From Malurus cyaneus samueli (taxonomy: Eukaryota; Chordata; Aves; Passeriformes; Maluridae), in NCBI GenBank assembly GCA_009741485.1, contig VKON01000103.1:453039-517038 (forward strand): DNA of 64,000 nt, written 5' to 3'. The first letter of the stretch is position 1. Each line of letters starts with the position of its first letter. Shown here one piece after another: positions 14,181 through 27,960 of this stretch. The notes under the pieces were generated by a model. The model searched no databases and had not been told where the DNA came from. It saw only the letters and a program-made list of their open reading frames with translations. The translations under genes were made by a program, and so were the position numbers.

Positions 14181-14522
14181 AATAAAGGAATCCAGAAGGG
14201 TTTGATGATCCAGAGTCACCATTGTGAGCTGCCCTCCAATAAAGGAATCCAGAGGGGTTTGATGATCCAGAGTCACCATTGTGAGCTGCCCTCCAATAAA
14301 GGAATCCAGAGGGGTTTGATGATCCAGAGTCACCATTGTGAGCTGCCCTCCAATAAAGGAATCCAGAAGGGTTTGATGATCCAGAGTCACCATTGTGAGC
14401 TGCCCTCCAATAAAGGAATCCAGAGGGGTTTGATGATCCAGAGTCACCATTGTGAGCTGCCCTCCAATAAAGGAATCCAGAAGGGTTTGATGATCCAGAG
14501 TCACCATTGTGAGCTGCCCTCC
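14181..14522 (+). repeat. 57-bp minisatellite, exactly 6 near-identical copies
   Basis: Six head-to-tail copies of a 57-bp unit starting aataaaggaatccagaaggg and ending gagctgccctcc. Copies are practically identical; the only difference I see is aaggg (copies 1, 4, 6) or gagggg (copies 2, 3, 5). The low divergence implies recent expansion and probable length polymorphism. Because 57 is divisible by three, a frame is open on each strand; neither looks like a protein. There are no spacers, so it is not a CRISPR array. Confidence 0.97.
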
Positions 14523-16462
14523 TGTTGAGGGGTTGGGTACTGAGCAGATCCCACAGAACTGGGCTGGCAGAACAAGGGGAATGGGGGCAAAGTCACAGAG
14601 TCCCTGAGGAAGAACCACCCTTCAGTCTGTGCTGTGGGTCTGTTGGAGTAAGAGCAGCAATTGTGGCTGGAGCAGGGCCTTTCAGGAGTACAGTGGTGTT
14701 ACAGCTTTCTGCTTCCAAATCCCGGAGATTTAACTCTGCCCTAAGGTGTCATGTTGAGGGTATGCCTCCCTAACATAAAATAAGGTGTATTTATTTTCCA
14801 AACCCTGATTGTTAGGCCAGCTGGAGGTGTAAAACAATACTAAGATGTATCAGTTCATTTTTACACCTTTGTTTTAAACTAAAGAATATGATGCCAGTGC
14901 TTTAGGTCCTGCTCCAGGCTTTGTTAAACCCAGCAGTGACAAATGAAACCAATTTGTGTAAGGTCGCTTTTTCTATTTTGTTTAATTGGTAAAGAATCAC
15001 TTGATGATCCAAATGTTCTCCTGCGTGGAGCAGAATAAATGTGAAGCTGTATCAAGGATGTCAAGCTGCATTCCTGGTGAGACTTTTCTAAAGCAATCAA
15101 GGTTTCTTCTGCTTCTTGCACTAATCATTAATATCTATGCTGCTGGCACAGCTCAAAAACTTTCCTATTGACACTTCAATCATTTTTAAAGATCCTGAAT
15201 GTTGGGCATGTATTAGAGTAACCTTTTGCACTCTATTAAAATTTAAGAAGTGCTAGATTTTTAGTGAATGCCCAAGCAAGTGGATCATGAAAGCATTACC
15301 TTGTGCCAAAGGCATGATGCAGAGCGCTGATTCCTTTTTAACAAATAATAAGAAGTTTGACTTTTCATTTACACATTCTGCCAATTGCTAACAAGTTTCC
15401 ATCTTGTTCAAACACCGAATTGATCCTAAGAAATTGAAAATATTGATTTAACCCTCTGCCTGATTTGTGCTGTGGGCACCTGCTAGTACAGTCTTAGCAC
15501 ATTACAATTGCTTGGCCGTAATTCCTCAGGGGACCACTAATAACTACCACATTTGTCTTTTCATCTTCTGAAATTATGCTAGCAGTTGTCCAAGTCAATT
15601 GTGATTCATTTGATACTGCTCTCCTTCAAGACATATTGCAACCAAATAGACTTGCTCACCAGTAATATATCTGATGACATAGTTAGTTGTAGTTAATTGA
15701 CAGAATGATTCAGGCTTTTATGGATGGCATTAATTGGTCCCTGGTGTCCATGCAATAATTGACCAGACAGTGTAGGCTACATTAGCTTCTCATCCAGTCA
15801 GAACAGTGGTGAGATGAGGTAAATGTGGTACAAATGATAAAATGGCTATATTTTAAATCAAACATTTATAAACTATAGAAGTGGGAGATTGTGGCATCGA
15901 GAGGGCTTGAATAATGGGAACACATAATGTCCACATTCGAGGGTTGTGTTGTGTTTTTTTTTTCTCCCCACCCAATTAACACATGTGGTAAGTCACATTT
16001 AGATGCCTTAATGGACTCTTGTTTGAATGGTGGTTTAATGTGTAAAGCAAAGTCAATGGGAGGGTTGCTCGTGGTATTTCAGCTTCTCGGGTTTATATGG
16101 TACAATTTTAAGTCTGGTTTTAAGCGTTAGAAGGAACTCAAAGGTAGGGCAGCCCCTTACGGTTACAAGAATTTTTTATTTTATTTTTCCCTCCCAGAAA
16201 AGGAGATAACTTATGGAATTATTTCTTACATATTCCAGGTATCCGAGAAATGCAAATCCTGCTTGAATAAAAAGTGTAATTTGTTAGAAAAAGTGAGATA
16301 AACAAGAAAAGTGACGTCAAACAATACACAGCTTCTCTTGGAGAGTGATCTTGCAATGATTTATCACCTCCTTTTCTTACTCTCTGTTTTGTGTAAAAAA
16401 ACCATAAAGATAAGCTTGGAGGGTGTGCTGGGTGTGGCCCAGGTTTGGAGGAATGTAACTGA

Positions 16463-16560
16463 AAAGAGACACAGAATAAGGGAATATTTGGAGTTGAGGG
16501 ACCCATAAGGGTCATGGAGCCAAACTCCCTGCTCATCACAGGACCTGATAAAACTAAAAC
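16463..16560 (-). mobile_element. Possible CR1 fragment, minus orientation
   Basis: The series acacagaataagggaatatt, cccataagggtcatggagcc and aaactccctgctcatcac resembles a decayed reverse-complement CR1 3' end (cacagaatcat ... gatcatggagtccaactccc). Confidence 0.45.
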
Positions 16561-16615
16561 TATAAAACTATAAAACTAAACCTCAGGAGCTGAAGCAAAG
16601 AACAGTCCTGGTATC

Positions 16616-16683
16616 GTAGAGGGGTTCAGTTGGGACTGGCTCAGGGAATTGTAGAGGGGTTCAGTTGGGACTGGCTCAGGGGG
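16616..16683 (+). repeat. 35-bp tandem duplication
   Basis: Two copies of a 35-bp unit starting gtagaggggttcagttggga; the second follows the first directly and is nearly identical. Confidence 0.85.
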
Positions 16684-18778
16684 TATTTGCCTTGCAGACC
16701 TATCCCATACTTTATGGTGTGCCTGTCACCTGGGGCTCTCTTTACAGGTGTAGGGTTTTAGGTCATACAGAAAGAAAATATCAAATGCATTTGAGAGAAA
16801 TATTTGGGAGAAAAAGGAGTTTATCAAAGGTTTCTCCTCCCAGTATACTTTCTAGGAGGATGCCAAGATCAGGTAGGCTGAGCTGCTTTGGGAATTGTCT
16901 CTACCTGAAATGCAGAGATCACTGCATTAATAAAGGATGCCAGCCACCATCACTTTGATCACTTCATCCATTTGTCACACTGCCCTATTCCTTCTGTTTA
17001 AATCTTCCCAAATTGCAAAGTTGTCCCAACATAGATCATGCATTCCTTCAGCGTGGCGCTCTCGCTGGGCACTGCCAAGAACAAACAATAAAACCAATCG
17101 TTGCCCTGCTTTAATTTTTATGAATTGTTGAATGTCCTGAGCTCCCACTGATTTCACTTTTCTGGTGGGAATTGAGGGCATTCAGGGATTGCTGGAACCT
17201 CACCTTTTCACCATGGACATGCTGATTGCAATGTCTCCACTTCTTTGTAACTTCTTCACAAATCAATCTTTCCAATCTATTTGTAATTTACTGCTCTCCC
17301 AGATCCTTCAGCATGCTGCTATGGGTTTGTTTGTTTGTTGTTTTTTTTTCTGGACTTGATACCTGCATTTGTGTTGGAGGTTGAGTTGGTTGCTGCAGGA
17401 AAAATGGGAAAATCTTGACCAAAGAAAGTCTTGTGGGAATGCGTATTTCTCATGGAATGGGTGATTTCTCTGTTCTTACAGGCTGAGCTGCTTTGGGATG
17501 GGGCTGCTCCTACAGGAGGTGGTGCAGTTCCTCTGTTCCTGCAGAAATATTGGGTTTTTATACCCGAGAGCAGTGCTGTGGTGTCTCAGGGGTTTTTCTG
17601 CCTCTCGTGGATTTGAGCAGTGCCGTCCCTCGGTTCAGCGTAATCTCTTGGGCAGACAGAGGTGTTGTATTTCCCATAGGTCACATGGAGATTATGATCC
17701 TTCAAAATAATGATTTTGTGCAAAAGGGTGTTATTTCTGGGTAAAGAACCCTGCCCACAGGTTAGGTCAAGTTTAATGTGATCTGTTATTGGAGGTATTG
17801 GATTTTATGTTGTGGAAAGCAATGCTGAACTTTCAGGCCGATGATTTCTACTGAGACCAGTATTGAGTGTGAGCTGGTTTTATTTCCCACATTTTAGGAG
17901 AAAGATATGACAGAAAATAGATTTTTTTAAGTGTGTTTTATTTTATGACAGCAATTAAAATGAACTTACATTTCAAATCAAGGTTTTTATTTTACATACA
18001 CCTTAAGATGTCACTGACAACAGCTTCAATGAAACCTTTAAAATACCAAGAAATGCAGTTGACTTTAGGGAGACTTTAGCACAGGGATTAAGTTTGCCTA
18101 ATGTATATAATTTGCACTGCTTTTGAGATCCACAAATTAGAATAGTTAGTATAACTTAATTCGATTTACTAATTCCTAAAGCCAGGGAAACATTTATTTA
18201 ACCTTATAAAGGCAGCAATGTTACCAACTCAGATCTTTTCACCCATAAACATTGTGACATTGTAAAATATTAATAATTTTTATAATTAAAAATATATTAA
18301 TATAATTTAATATATTAAATATATCAAAATAATTAATAATTTTTACTGTCTGAGCAGCCCTGCAGTGCTGCAATGCCCTCTCCCATCTGGCTGGAAAAGG
18401 AAAGGAGAAGAAAAAAATGCCCCAAATCTCTGAAGTTCAGGAAAGGAGGCCACACATGTTTTAATGACAGATACTTTTTTAAAGCTTGTTTGCATTTGGG
18501 TGATAATGGACTTTAGTATGGTAGGGGAAATGAGAAACTTCACACATGGCATCTGGAAATCCTTGTGGCTCACTGCCCTCCCTGACAGCAATAATGTGGC
18601 TGCAAATTTCCCCCAACAGAAAACATATAACTGCATCAGCCACACCAGAAACAACCTTTCATTTTCTTTTAAATGGATGTGTTGTTTTAAATCTCAGCTT
18701 TTTAATAGCTTCATATAAACATTTGTGAGTCTCTGAGGTAAGTAAGTCTATTTTTACTTCTTTTTCTTATGTCATTGA

Positions 18779-18890
18779 CTCACAGAATCATTTAGGCTGG
18801 AAAAAGTCCCTAAGGTCATGGAGTCCAACTGTTAACCTGACACTGCCATCTCCACCATCCTTATGGAAAACCAGTCTGGCCCAGTTTAGT
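18779..18890 (-). mobile_element. CR1-type LINE 3' end, minus orientation
   Basis: The sequence starts tcacagaatcatttaggctg and continues gaaaaagtccctaaggtcat then ggagtccaactgttaacctg. This is the reverse complement of the terminal part of avian CR1 elements, including their characteristic tgattctgtga end. It is non-coding and truncated. Confidence 0.75.
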
Positions 18891-19845
18891 GTCTGGAGTG
18901 ATGAGTGCTGACACGTTCACATGCATCTCACAGAGATGGAAGTGCTGTCACTCCTGCAAGCACTCTTTATAAGTCTCTGCAGCACTGATTTATTCTCTGT
19001 GCACGTGTTAGAGCTGAGCCTGATGTTGGATGGAGTTCCTTTGGCTGAACCCATAACATTTCTTTGTCTTTTAGCAGCAAAAGTGTGTGCTAAAACATTG
19101 GTAGTGGTATGACAGCCAGGTTCAGCTGCCTCAGGGATAACGCCTTTACAACCAAAACAGGAAAAGTTTAAAATACAGTGCAGTGCTTCAAAGTTTATAA
19201 ATTTGGTGCCTGCTGGAGCTGGCAGAGGTGCAGTGCAGAGTCTGCACACTGCCTGCACTTTAGCAAAGCACAGATTGCTGTTTCTGAGCTTGCAGGGGCA
19301 GGAATTTGGGTGGAGGGATGAAGTTCAGGACCTTTCCCATACTCCAAACTCCTGTCCTGTGTCAGGGTGCATCCAGCCAAGGCCAAGGTGGAAATCAGGT
19401 GCAGGAGTCTTGGTCAGAACTTTGCCCACCCCTAAAAGTGCCTTCCTGGGGTGTGGGACAGCTCAGGGTGCAGATTGTAACCATGGACAGGCAGAAGGGA
19501 ATTGGTCTTTAGAGATGTGGAATGGAGGGTGATCCTGGAAACAATCAGGAAAGGGAAGGATTGGTGTTGCTGTTGAAGAAGGGCAGGGGAGGAGAAGGAG
19601 AAACAGCACATTGAAGAATGCATTAAGTGCCCACGATTAAAAGAAAAATGAAATACTTTTATGCACCAGAGATTGCTGATTACCATATCAGCAGGTCAGA
19701 TAAACACATGATAAAGTCTCATGAGCAAACTGGGAGCTTGATAGGGGCAGAAATCTGTGAGCCACATTAATAAATGTTGGCTGCAGTTCCAGATGGATGT
19801 GTGTATTTTCACTTTGCTCCTCTGCTATGGAAGCTGCCCTCAGAT

Positions 19846-19965
19846 CCTGGAGGGGTTCAAAAGACATGGATGTGACCCTTGGAGATGTGGTTTGGTGTGA
19901 GCTCGATGGGTTATGGGCTCTATTTTAGAGGTTTTTTCTGATCTTAATGAATCTGTGATTCTGTG
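19846..19965 (+). mobile_element. CR1-type LINE 3' end, plus orientation
   Basis: The phrases ggaggggttcaaaagacatg, cccttggagatgtggtttgg, ttttagaggttttttctgat and aatgaatctgtgattctgtg follow the order of the CR1 3' end, ending in the typical tgattctgtg. It is diverged and 5'-truncated. Confidence 0.65.
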
Positions 19966-22136
19966 TTGGACTGAGAAGCAAAATCCTTCTGCTCCTGGTG
20001 AAGTGTCCACTGTTCTGCCAGGATGGGAACCACTGTGGCTGCCATGGCTTCTTTCAGGAATCTTTTCCACCAGGAAATGTGGAGAGCTAACATCTGTAAA
20101 GGCAAAATGTGCAGGGAGCCCAGGCAGAGCTGCAGCTGGAAGCACAATCTCCTCTGATCTCCTGTCAGTGGTTCCAGACACAAAACAACCTGTGAAGTTC
20201 CTCTCCTGCTGCATCAGGCCTGGAGAAATGGCATTAACAATTACACTGAAACGGTGTTTGCACTTCATTACTCATTGATCCAAAACAAACAGAGGAAAGG
20301 TTTCCAAATGTACACTTCTGGAATAAATGTTATGTAAAGTAAAGCCGTGAGCTGAGACACATAAGAAAGTAGTGATTTACTACAGAAACAAATAAGCTGT
20401 AAAAAGATTATAAAGAACTGATTTTCTTTCAGTTCTCTGGCATGTCCTACCCCTTGAATTATTTTTCTTTAAATTTTTCTCCCATCAACCAAAACAACCA
20501 CTTTAAAAAGATATTTAACAAGGTTTACAGATATTAGGACTCTAATGCATTTGGTGGCTACACAAAGCAAAATTTTCTTATGATTCTCCAGGATAACCCT
20601 GAAATTTTTTGGTCCTTTTGATCCCTGAATTCAAACCACTTTTTGGGGGCTTTATGCAGCTTAGAAATGTGTAAGCATTGAGGTATTCATACAGTTTAAA
20701 GTGAGAACACTGTATTTGTGTAATGCTCTACTAATAAATATGGGGAGAAAACGATATTTTTGTGATAGGTAAAGTGTATTTTTTAAAGAGTAAACAATAG
20801 GGAGCAAACCAGCATCCAGAATTTCTTCTCTGCATAGAAACGTTGCTTAAACAATTGTAATTCCTTTAAAAATGAACTTTGTTTTGCCTAAGAGAACAAG
20901 CAGCACCGAAGCCACCTACTGAGAAATTCTATTTTGCTAAGTTTTATCTATTCTGATGCAAATAATGTTTTAATCCCCTGAACTCATCCATCATGCATGG
21001 CAGGTCAGGCAGCCCATTGTGTTTGAGGGATTCCTGTCCAAATCAGAATTTCTGTCCGTGTTGGGGAAGAATCTGCTGCTTTCTGAGAGGCTGAACTGCC
21101 TCAAAAAACAAATCCAGAATTGCAGATGCACGTGGAATTTCCATGGATAGGTTACTATCAGAGAGTTCCTGTCATAGCAGAGGAAAAAACTCCCAATGTC
21201 AGATTAAGGACATCCAGGATTTTGTATAATCTACTAAACATCTGCAGCTGATCCACAGATATGGCAAAGGTCAAGTTAGGGGATTTTTTTTTTTTTTTCC
21301 TGTGGGGATTTCTTTGTATATTCGGAAGGCTAAAAATTGCTGTTTGTTTTGAAATGCATTTTTGGTTTCAGTAAAAAACAGTTTATTGTAAGTAGAAAAT
21401 AATTGCTAGTTGCAAAAAAAGCCCAAAAATCCGTGTATTTTTGTAGCATTTAAATTTTAATTAAACGGGGCTTAGAGTAAATTGTAAAACCTTCTTTTGT
21501 TGAGACAACTGACACTGACAAAATATTAATTAATGAATATTCAGAGAGCTCTCTGGATCAATCCTCTCTTTTTGGAATATGTTTTGCCCGTGTTCTTAAA
21601 AAATCAGGAGAAGAAAATGAATAAACATTGTTTATGTGGAATATTTCCCACTATGAAGAGCTGCTAAACAGAATCCAATGCATTGCATTAATGTCATGAA
21701 GAATTTTGAACCAGATGTGTCTGTGGGTCTTTTTCATTGTTTTCTCTGAAACTGAAGCTGGGATAAAACCCAAAGATTAAGACTTGACATGAACAGAATA
21801 TCGTTCTGTGCTACCATTAGGTCATTTCCCTTTTGCTGTGTAAATTAAATTATGCTCTTGATTCAATCTGGGATCATTTTATTGTTGTTGGTTTTAATAC
21901 AATAAATACAATACACAAGAAGTTCTTCTCTTTGGAAGTCTCATTATGATATAACTTTAATGAGTCATTGTAATTGTTCACTCATTAGCATCCAAAGGGA
22001 TTATTTGGATTATTTTGTTTCTGGGATCTTTTCTTTCCCCTCTCCTCTTGGGCAGCCCAGTCAGGGTAGGCCTTGCAAGGAGTTAATTTGTGTATAATAA
22101 TATTTAAGTGGCTTATTGTAGTTTTTTATGTGTGTG

Positions 22137-22155
22137 CATACACACACACACACCA
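22137..22155. repeat. (CA)n microsatellite
   Basis: A short run of alternating CA, following tgtgtgtgcata; the TG and CA runs together could form a short hairpin. Confidence 0.8.
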
Positions 22156-25100
22156 CCCATTAAATCTATTTTATGAACCCTGAGGTCTTTGTCCCCTCCC
22201 GGTCCTGTCCTTGCACGGCCAATTTCTATTTTTTTTTAATTTTATTTTTATTTTCTATTTTTTTCTCTTCTTGCCTCAGTTGTGAGCCAGACCCTTGGCT
22301 CCCAGTGCAGCAGCAATTTCCAACAGGTCCAAGGCACACAATTCATTTTTTTACTCCCATTCCATTCCCTGGGGACTGTCCTTGGCCCCAGCCCTCCAAC
22401 ACACACTGCTGCTTGAAGAGAAAAAAAAAACAAATTTAAAAACGAAAAATAGGGGAAAAAAGAAAAAAAAATAAAAGGTGTTGGGGGGATCAAGAAAGTT
22501 GTTTGCATTGGCTCACTTGGCAATTAAAAATACGTAAGTGAAAGAATTGCCATGAACTTGCCCAAAGGGCTAAAATAAAAAACATCCTGCATAAATGGTA
22601 CATAAAGTGTGCTCTGTGTTTGTGTTAAGGGTTGTTGGTTGGGGGATTTTTTTCAGAATGGTAACAGTTGGAATTCAAATAGCTTATGTTTCTGTAATTG
22701 TGGTAAATGTATTTTAAAAATGGCTGTTTGAGCAGCTGTAAATATTGCTGGTTCAGAGGTGAAACGCTGCTGCTCAAGTGACTCAGGGAAATCCAGCAGA
22801 AGTGTAAATATGGCAGAAAATGCTAAACAATATGGCAAAGGAATATTTGCTGACTTAAGAGTGCAGGATCAACACCAATATTTTTCCAGCGATGCTAAAC
22901 CTCTTGTAAGTGCTAAATTGGATTTGTGGCTGAATGAAGCATCAGCTCCTGTTGGACAGGGCCATAAAGGCCGGACGGCTGGCTTTTGTAGGCAGGGCTT
23001 AGGGGACGATTGATACGTTTTAGCACTTTTGGGATTATTGTGATTAGGAGGAAGCCATTCTGAATGATAGAGAAAAGGATGTAAAAAACACAGCCCACAG
23101 CTGGTAAGCAGCATGTGTTTGCTGTAAGGAGAGGTCATGACTGGTTGATCCTGCTGCTTCAGCCATTGATTGACAGGCAAGAAAATTTGATATTATGAAT
23201 GAAGCAGACTCTTCTTTTTTCTCCCCCTTTATTTTGGTTTTTTTTTTCCTCCTAAAGAAATGGTGCTTCTGTTGTGTTAAGTCAAAGTATTACAAAATCT
23301 GCAACACCGTCACTTGTTGCAGGTTAAATGTTCAGAGACACAGCTGCAAGTTTGGAGTTGTTAAAATATCATGTAAAATTAGTATTCACCCTGTATCTGT
23401 GAGAAGAGTAAACAGGAGTTACAGAATTAGCTCTGGTGTTTCTGTGTTTGCCTTTTCCGTCTATGTTAGTCTTAACAAAAACCCTCTTTGCCATCTAGTA
23501 GGAAATTTATGCTAAGTGTGGGGAAATTTCAACACGCTGAACTTGTTGACTATTGCGTGCCTGGCGTATCCAACATTTTTAGCCAGGAATAATACACGTA
23601 AAAAATACTTTACTGGCCAGAAAACAGCTTTATCATTTTATTTCTATTAACCACCTGCCTCAGAGGAGATGTAGGTTATTTCCTCTTATCTCAGACATCC
23701 ACTTGGAAACGTAGAGCTGCTTTTTTTTCTCTCTTTTTTTTTTTTTTCTGTGAGCAGCCATCCGAACGCTCGCAAATGCACATTTAAATAGTTGTATCTC
23801 TGACTCTTTTGAGCAGGGCTGTACCTCTTTCAAAATTTGAGTTTAGCATACCACACAGGAAAGAGCACAAGCTTGCCAACTCCTGCTGAGCGTTTTTTCA
23901 AGGCTGTGAAAAGAATGAATTATTCAGCAGTAAGCATGCTTACAGCTGGCCATTTGGGAGCTTTGATGTGCGAATCAGGCGGTTGCATGAATGCCCTTAT
24001 TGTCATGTTATGTGTACACAGTGTGTGAATTATTGAAAATAGTGAGGCCTGAGCCTCATCTGGTAGAGATTACAGTGCAGGCATGCTGGGTGAAGGTCTG
24101 TAATTGAAAATCCCCAGATGCTGTTTGTTTGGCCCCTGTCACGTGGCTTTTCTGCAGAAAGCTTGAACAGAATCCCAACAGAATGCTGCCCGGCCCACTC
24201 TGCCCCCACTTAAACACCTGCCCATCATATTTTTAAAAGCTTAAATTAGATTTGCCTCCAACATTTAAATAGAGGATGCCTTACTGAGGGGTTTAAACTG
24301 CTTAGCCAGTTGTTGACTGGCAGAGCTGCTTTATCACAAGAGGCTTTTTGTTAACCAGTTGAGCTCGGAGGCGTCTTCGGACAGCGGCGCTGCCAAATTT
24401 TGGGCAAGATCTCCCAAAGGTGGATATTCTGATGGCAAAAAGGGACAGAAAAGTGCTGGGGCCAAGCACTGTGACAGTGGCCCCATGGCCACCTCTGATG
24501 AGGGACGTGTTCCCAAAGCACATCCCTGCTCATGTCCTTGCCTGGGATGGGAACTGGGTCCAGAGCTCACAAAATCTGGGTGCTGCTTTGGGACAGTCCA
24601 GGAGAGCTCTCACAGCCCCTTCCTCATCCCACACAATTCCCAAATCTCCCCAAATCTGCCCCAGGTGCATGGGCAGCACTGTGCCATCACCAGGCCAAGC
24701 ACAAGGGGACTTTGCCAAAGCTGAGAAAAAGCTTCAATGTGGTGTAAAAATGGCTGTGGGAATGATTTGGGAGATGAAACTGTTCTGCAGGTCTGTCCCC
24801 AGTCTTCACAGTCAGGATGTGAAACACCTTTTTCAAACCACAGCCTTGTAGAATTTGAATAAATTCATAGTCTTTCATTATCTGAAAAAACCCCAGGCTT
24901 TTCTACTCGGTCACTTCTTGAATTATTTTGCTGAGCATGAAAACTTTTTAAAATTAGCTGTTCATTTTCAAGCTGCTAGCCAGCTTTATTTCCCACACTT
25001 GCCTATTTTTATCCCATTCGGATAGTGCCTATTAGTGGGAGGGCAGAGGTTTAATTTGTGCCATTAATGTTCTAAATAAAGCTGCTCTCTGGCACCTTGG

Positions 25101-27679
25101 GGACACGATGCACCAGCTCCCTGTCCTGGTGTCTGGAACTGAGTGATGATGCTGTGACCAGGACCCGGGAATAAAGCCTGAATTAACAAGGGAAAAAAAG
25201 CAAACTCCCAGAAGCAGCCTGTGTAAAATGCTTGCTGTGGTGCTGTCCTGATCTTTTCAAGATCCTTGGAAATGATTCCTGCACTGTGAAGATGTTTTAT
25301 CTAAGCAGGCACCTCCCCATGCCTCTCTTTGATACCTGAACCAAAACATTCAGAGGAGGTGACTGTCACAGGGAATGACAAGAAGAAAGAGCTGGACATT
25401 TACAGTTCATAAACCTGACCTCTTCTTTTCTGCCAGGCAATTTCCCAGATATGAATGACAAGGAGACAGAGGGAGGGTGTGCATGGGAGGTATTTCCACA
25501 GCTGAGCTCTTCTAGAGAAAACAGATCTATTTATTAATAAGCGTTTTTCACCCTGAGGTTTCTAATGGCCAATTAGAGAAGTTCCTTGAGCCTCCTTGTG
25601 TTTCAGACTCTCCTCATTCTCAAGAACAGGAAAGGATGTTTTTAGGATTATTAAGCTTTCCTTTCTTTAAAATCCTCTTTGGGCTTCAGGTGATTGGGAG
25701 ATCAGATCATTTCTGTCAGAGCTGGTAAAGAAGAGCACCAGTGTTTGGTAGATAACATTAAGGCTGTAAACTTTTAGTTGGGGGCTTCTGTCTTGTTTAT
25801 GTCAGGCAGTTCTGGTTTTGTTTATGGCTTTTGGTAGCCCAAGAAGGAATTTGTGTCTGTTCAGATCCCTGTGGCCAGGGAGAGGGTATTTAGTGGGGCT
25901 GCAGTGTCTCCTGCTCTGGCTAAACCTGGTGCAGGTTTCTTTGCTGTCTTGGGAACACGAGGGTAAGGAAAAGGCCACTTTTATGGTTCCTTGCAGAATT
26001 CCTTGTCCTGTGAGTTAAGGCAGAGAAACCCCCCGTGAGTAAAACCAGAGCACTTCATGGATGGGCTGGGGCTCAGCCAGAGCTCAAATAATACAGTCTA
26101 GACTTTCAGTGCTTGCAGTTTTTAATAAAGATGCTTTTCCTGTCAAGTGGCTGCCTGGGAACCTGAGCTTTCTTTCAAAAATAGTTTTTTATCTCTCTTG
26201 TCTGGGAGAAGAACTGTGAGACCTCAGCTGTGGCCAAGGGCTGCTGTAATGGGCAGGGGATGCTGCAGTGACCTGTGCTGTGCCCAGGAATTCCAAACAT
26301 CTTCTGCATGACAGGGGAACAAGAGATGTAAAATCATATCCTTCACATCACCTTTCAGCATCTCAGACCTTGCACAGGCACCAGCTGCTGAGCAGAACAA
26401 CCTGACAGCCTTTTTACCACAAAAACCCCACAATTTGGGTATTAATGAATGCACATACTTAATCATGACAAAGCAAGTACTTTATGGACGGGGGTATTCC
26501 CCAGTTAAATCCAAATGTGCATTCAGAAGAACAAAAATGTCCTTGGTACCTCTCACACTGGTGATTTCAGAGGTGTGGTGATCTCACATCTCAGCAGGCA
26601 CAGAGGATGCTCTTGCAGGGCTCTGGTTGGGTTTTGAGGAAGAACATGAGAATGGAGAGATGCAGAGGTGTGGCATTCCCTGTGTCACCCCCTTTTCACT
26701 GCAAGGACCTGTGAGCACAGCAAAGCTCAGCCTAAAGACAAGGCTTTGCATGAGATTAGGGAACCTCCTGCTCCTCTGTTTGCCCACGGAAATCCCTTCT
26801 CTGTGTGCAGAGATGTGTCTGCTTTGTGGAACTGTTCACTCACACAGAATTGACCTCTTGAAGCGTGTCCTGAGCAGACCTGCTGGAGTTACAAACCCGT
26901 TATGGGAAATGTGGCACACATTCCAGACCAAAACCCAATGGGAATTGAGAGAACACAGCTCTGCTCCGAGCATGTCAATATTTCATGTGCCAGGACCCAT
27001 TTAGCAAACATAGGAGAGACAGGAACTGTGAGACATTTGACACAAAGTGTGTAAAATAAGGCTCAGAAGGGGAGATGGAGAAAAAAAGGAAAATGAAGGT
27101 CTGGTTGGACTAAATGTGATCAATCTTTTGGTCAACAAAATGCCCTTCAGACAGAGGCAGACTACTTCAGAACTTTCCCATCTCTCCCCCACAACACCAA
27201 ACTGTAAGAGTCTGTAACTGGCTGATATCATCATTTTCTGCATTCCCCAGCTCTGTACTCATCCACTTGCAGCTCACTCATGAATCAGTTTTCTCATTTT
27301 CTACGCATGGGCTGCTTTTCCTCTGTGCTGAAGGCAAATAGCTCCGTCACTGAGCACTTGTTGAACAAGTATATTTAAATTATTACAGCTTGTGGAGAGG
27401 TAACATAATATGCAGTGAAAATAAACAGGACTCCACATAAAACTTGTGTTATCCTCCGTGTCAGCAATACTTAGGAAGGAAATTATTTGTGTAGAAAATG
27501 TTAGTTTGCATTAGGTAGCGTAATGTGTGCCTGAAGAAGAGTCAAATAACCATTTTAGAGAGTTGGAAGTGTTTCACATCTCCAAGATAAATAGAGCCCC
27601 AAATAACAAACCACTGTGTTGAGGGGCCCTGCTCCCACAGGTACCACAGGGAGCCACTCTTGGAGCAGTTAAAGGTGGG

Positions 27680-27960
27680 ATTGACAACTGCTGAACTGGG
27701 GCAGTGGGGATTGATGAGATTGATAACCTGCTGAACTGGGGCAGTGGGGATTGATGAGATTGATAACTGCTGAACTGGGACAGTGGGGATTGATAACCTG
27801 CTGAACTGGGACAGTGGGGATTGATGAGATTGATAACATTGATAACTGCTGAACTGGGACAGTGGGGATTGATGAGATTGATAACTGCTGAACTGGGACA
27901 GTGGGCATTGATGAGATTGATGGCATTGATGGCATTGATAACTGCTGAACTGGGGCAGTG
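27680..27960 (+). repeat. Minisatellite of TTGATAACTGCTGAACTGGG units
   Basis: About six units built from ttgataactgctgaactggg, acagtggggattgatgagat and short duplications of attgatggc. The minus-strand frame across it (PSSAVINLINPHCP repeats) is an artefact of the array. Confidence 0.93.

Noticed and set aside
14166..14618. CRISPR-like regular repeat
   Set aside because: Units are directly adjacent 57-mers with no unique spacers, and the genome is vertebrate.
22759..23013. 84-codon frame with SSDSGKSSRSVNMAENAKQY
   Set aside because: It is superficially protein-like but has no recognisable family, a competing frame on the other strand and no regulatory context; most likely chance.
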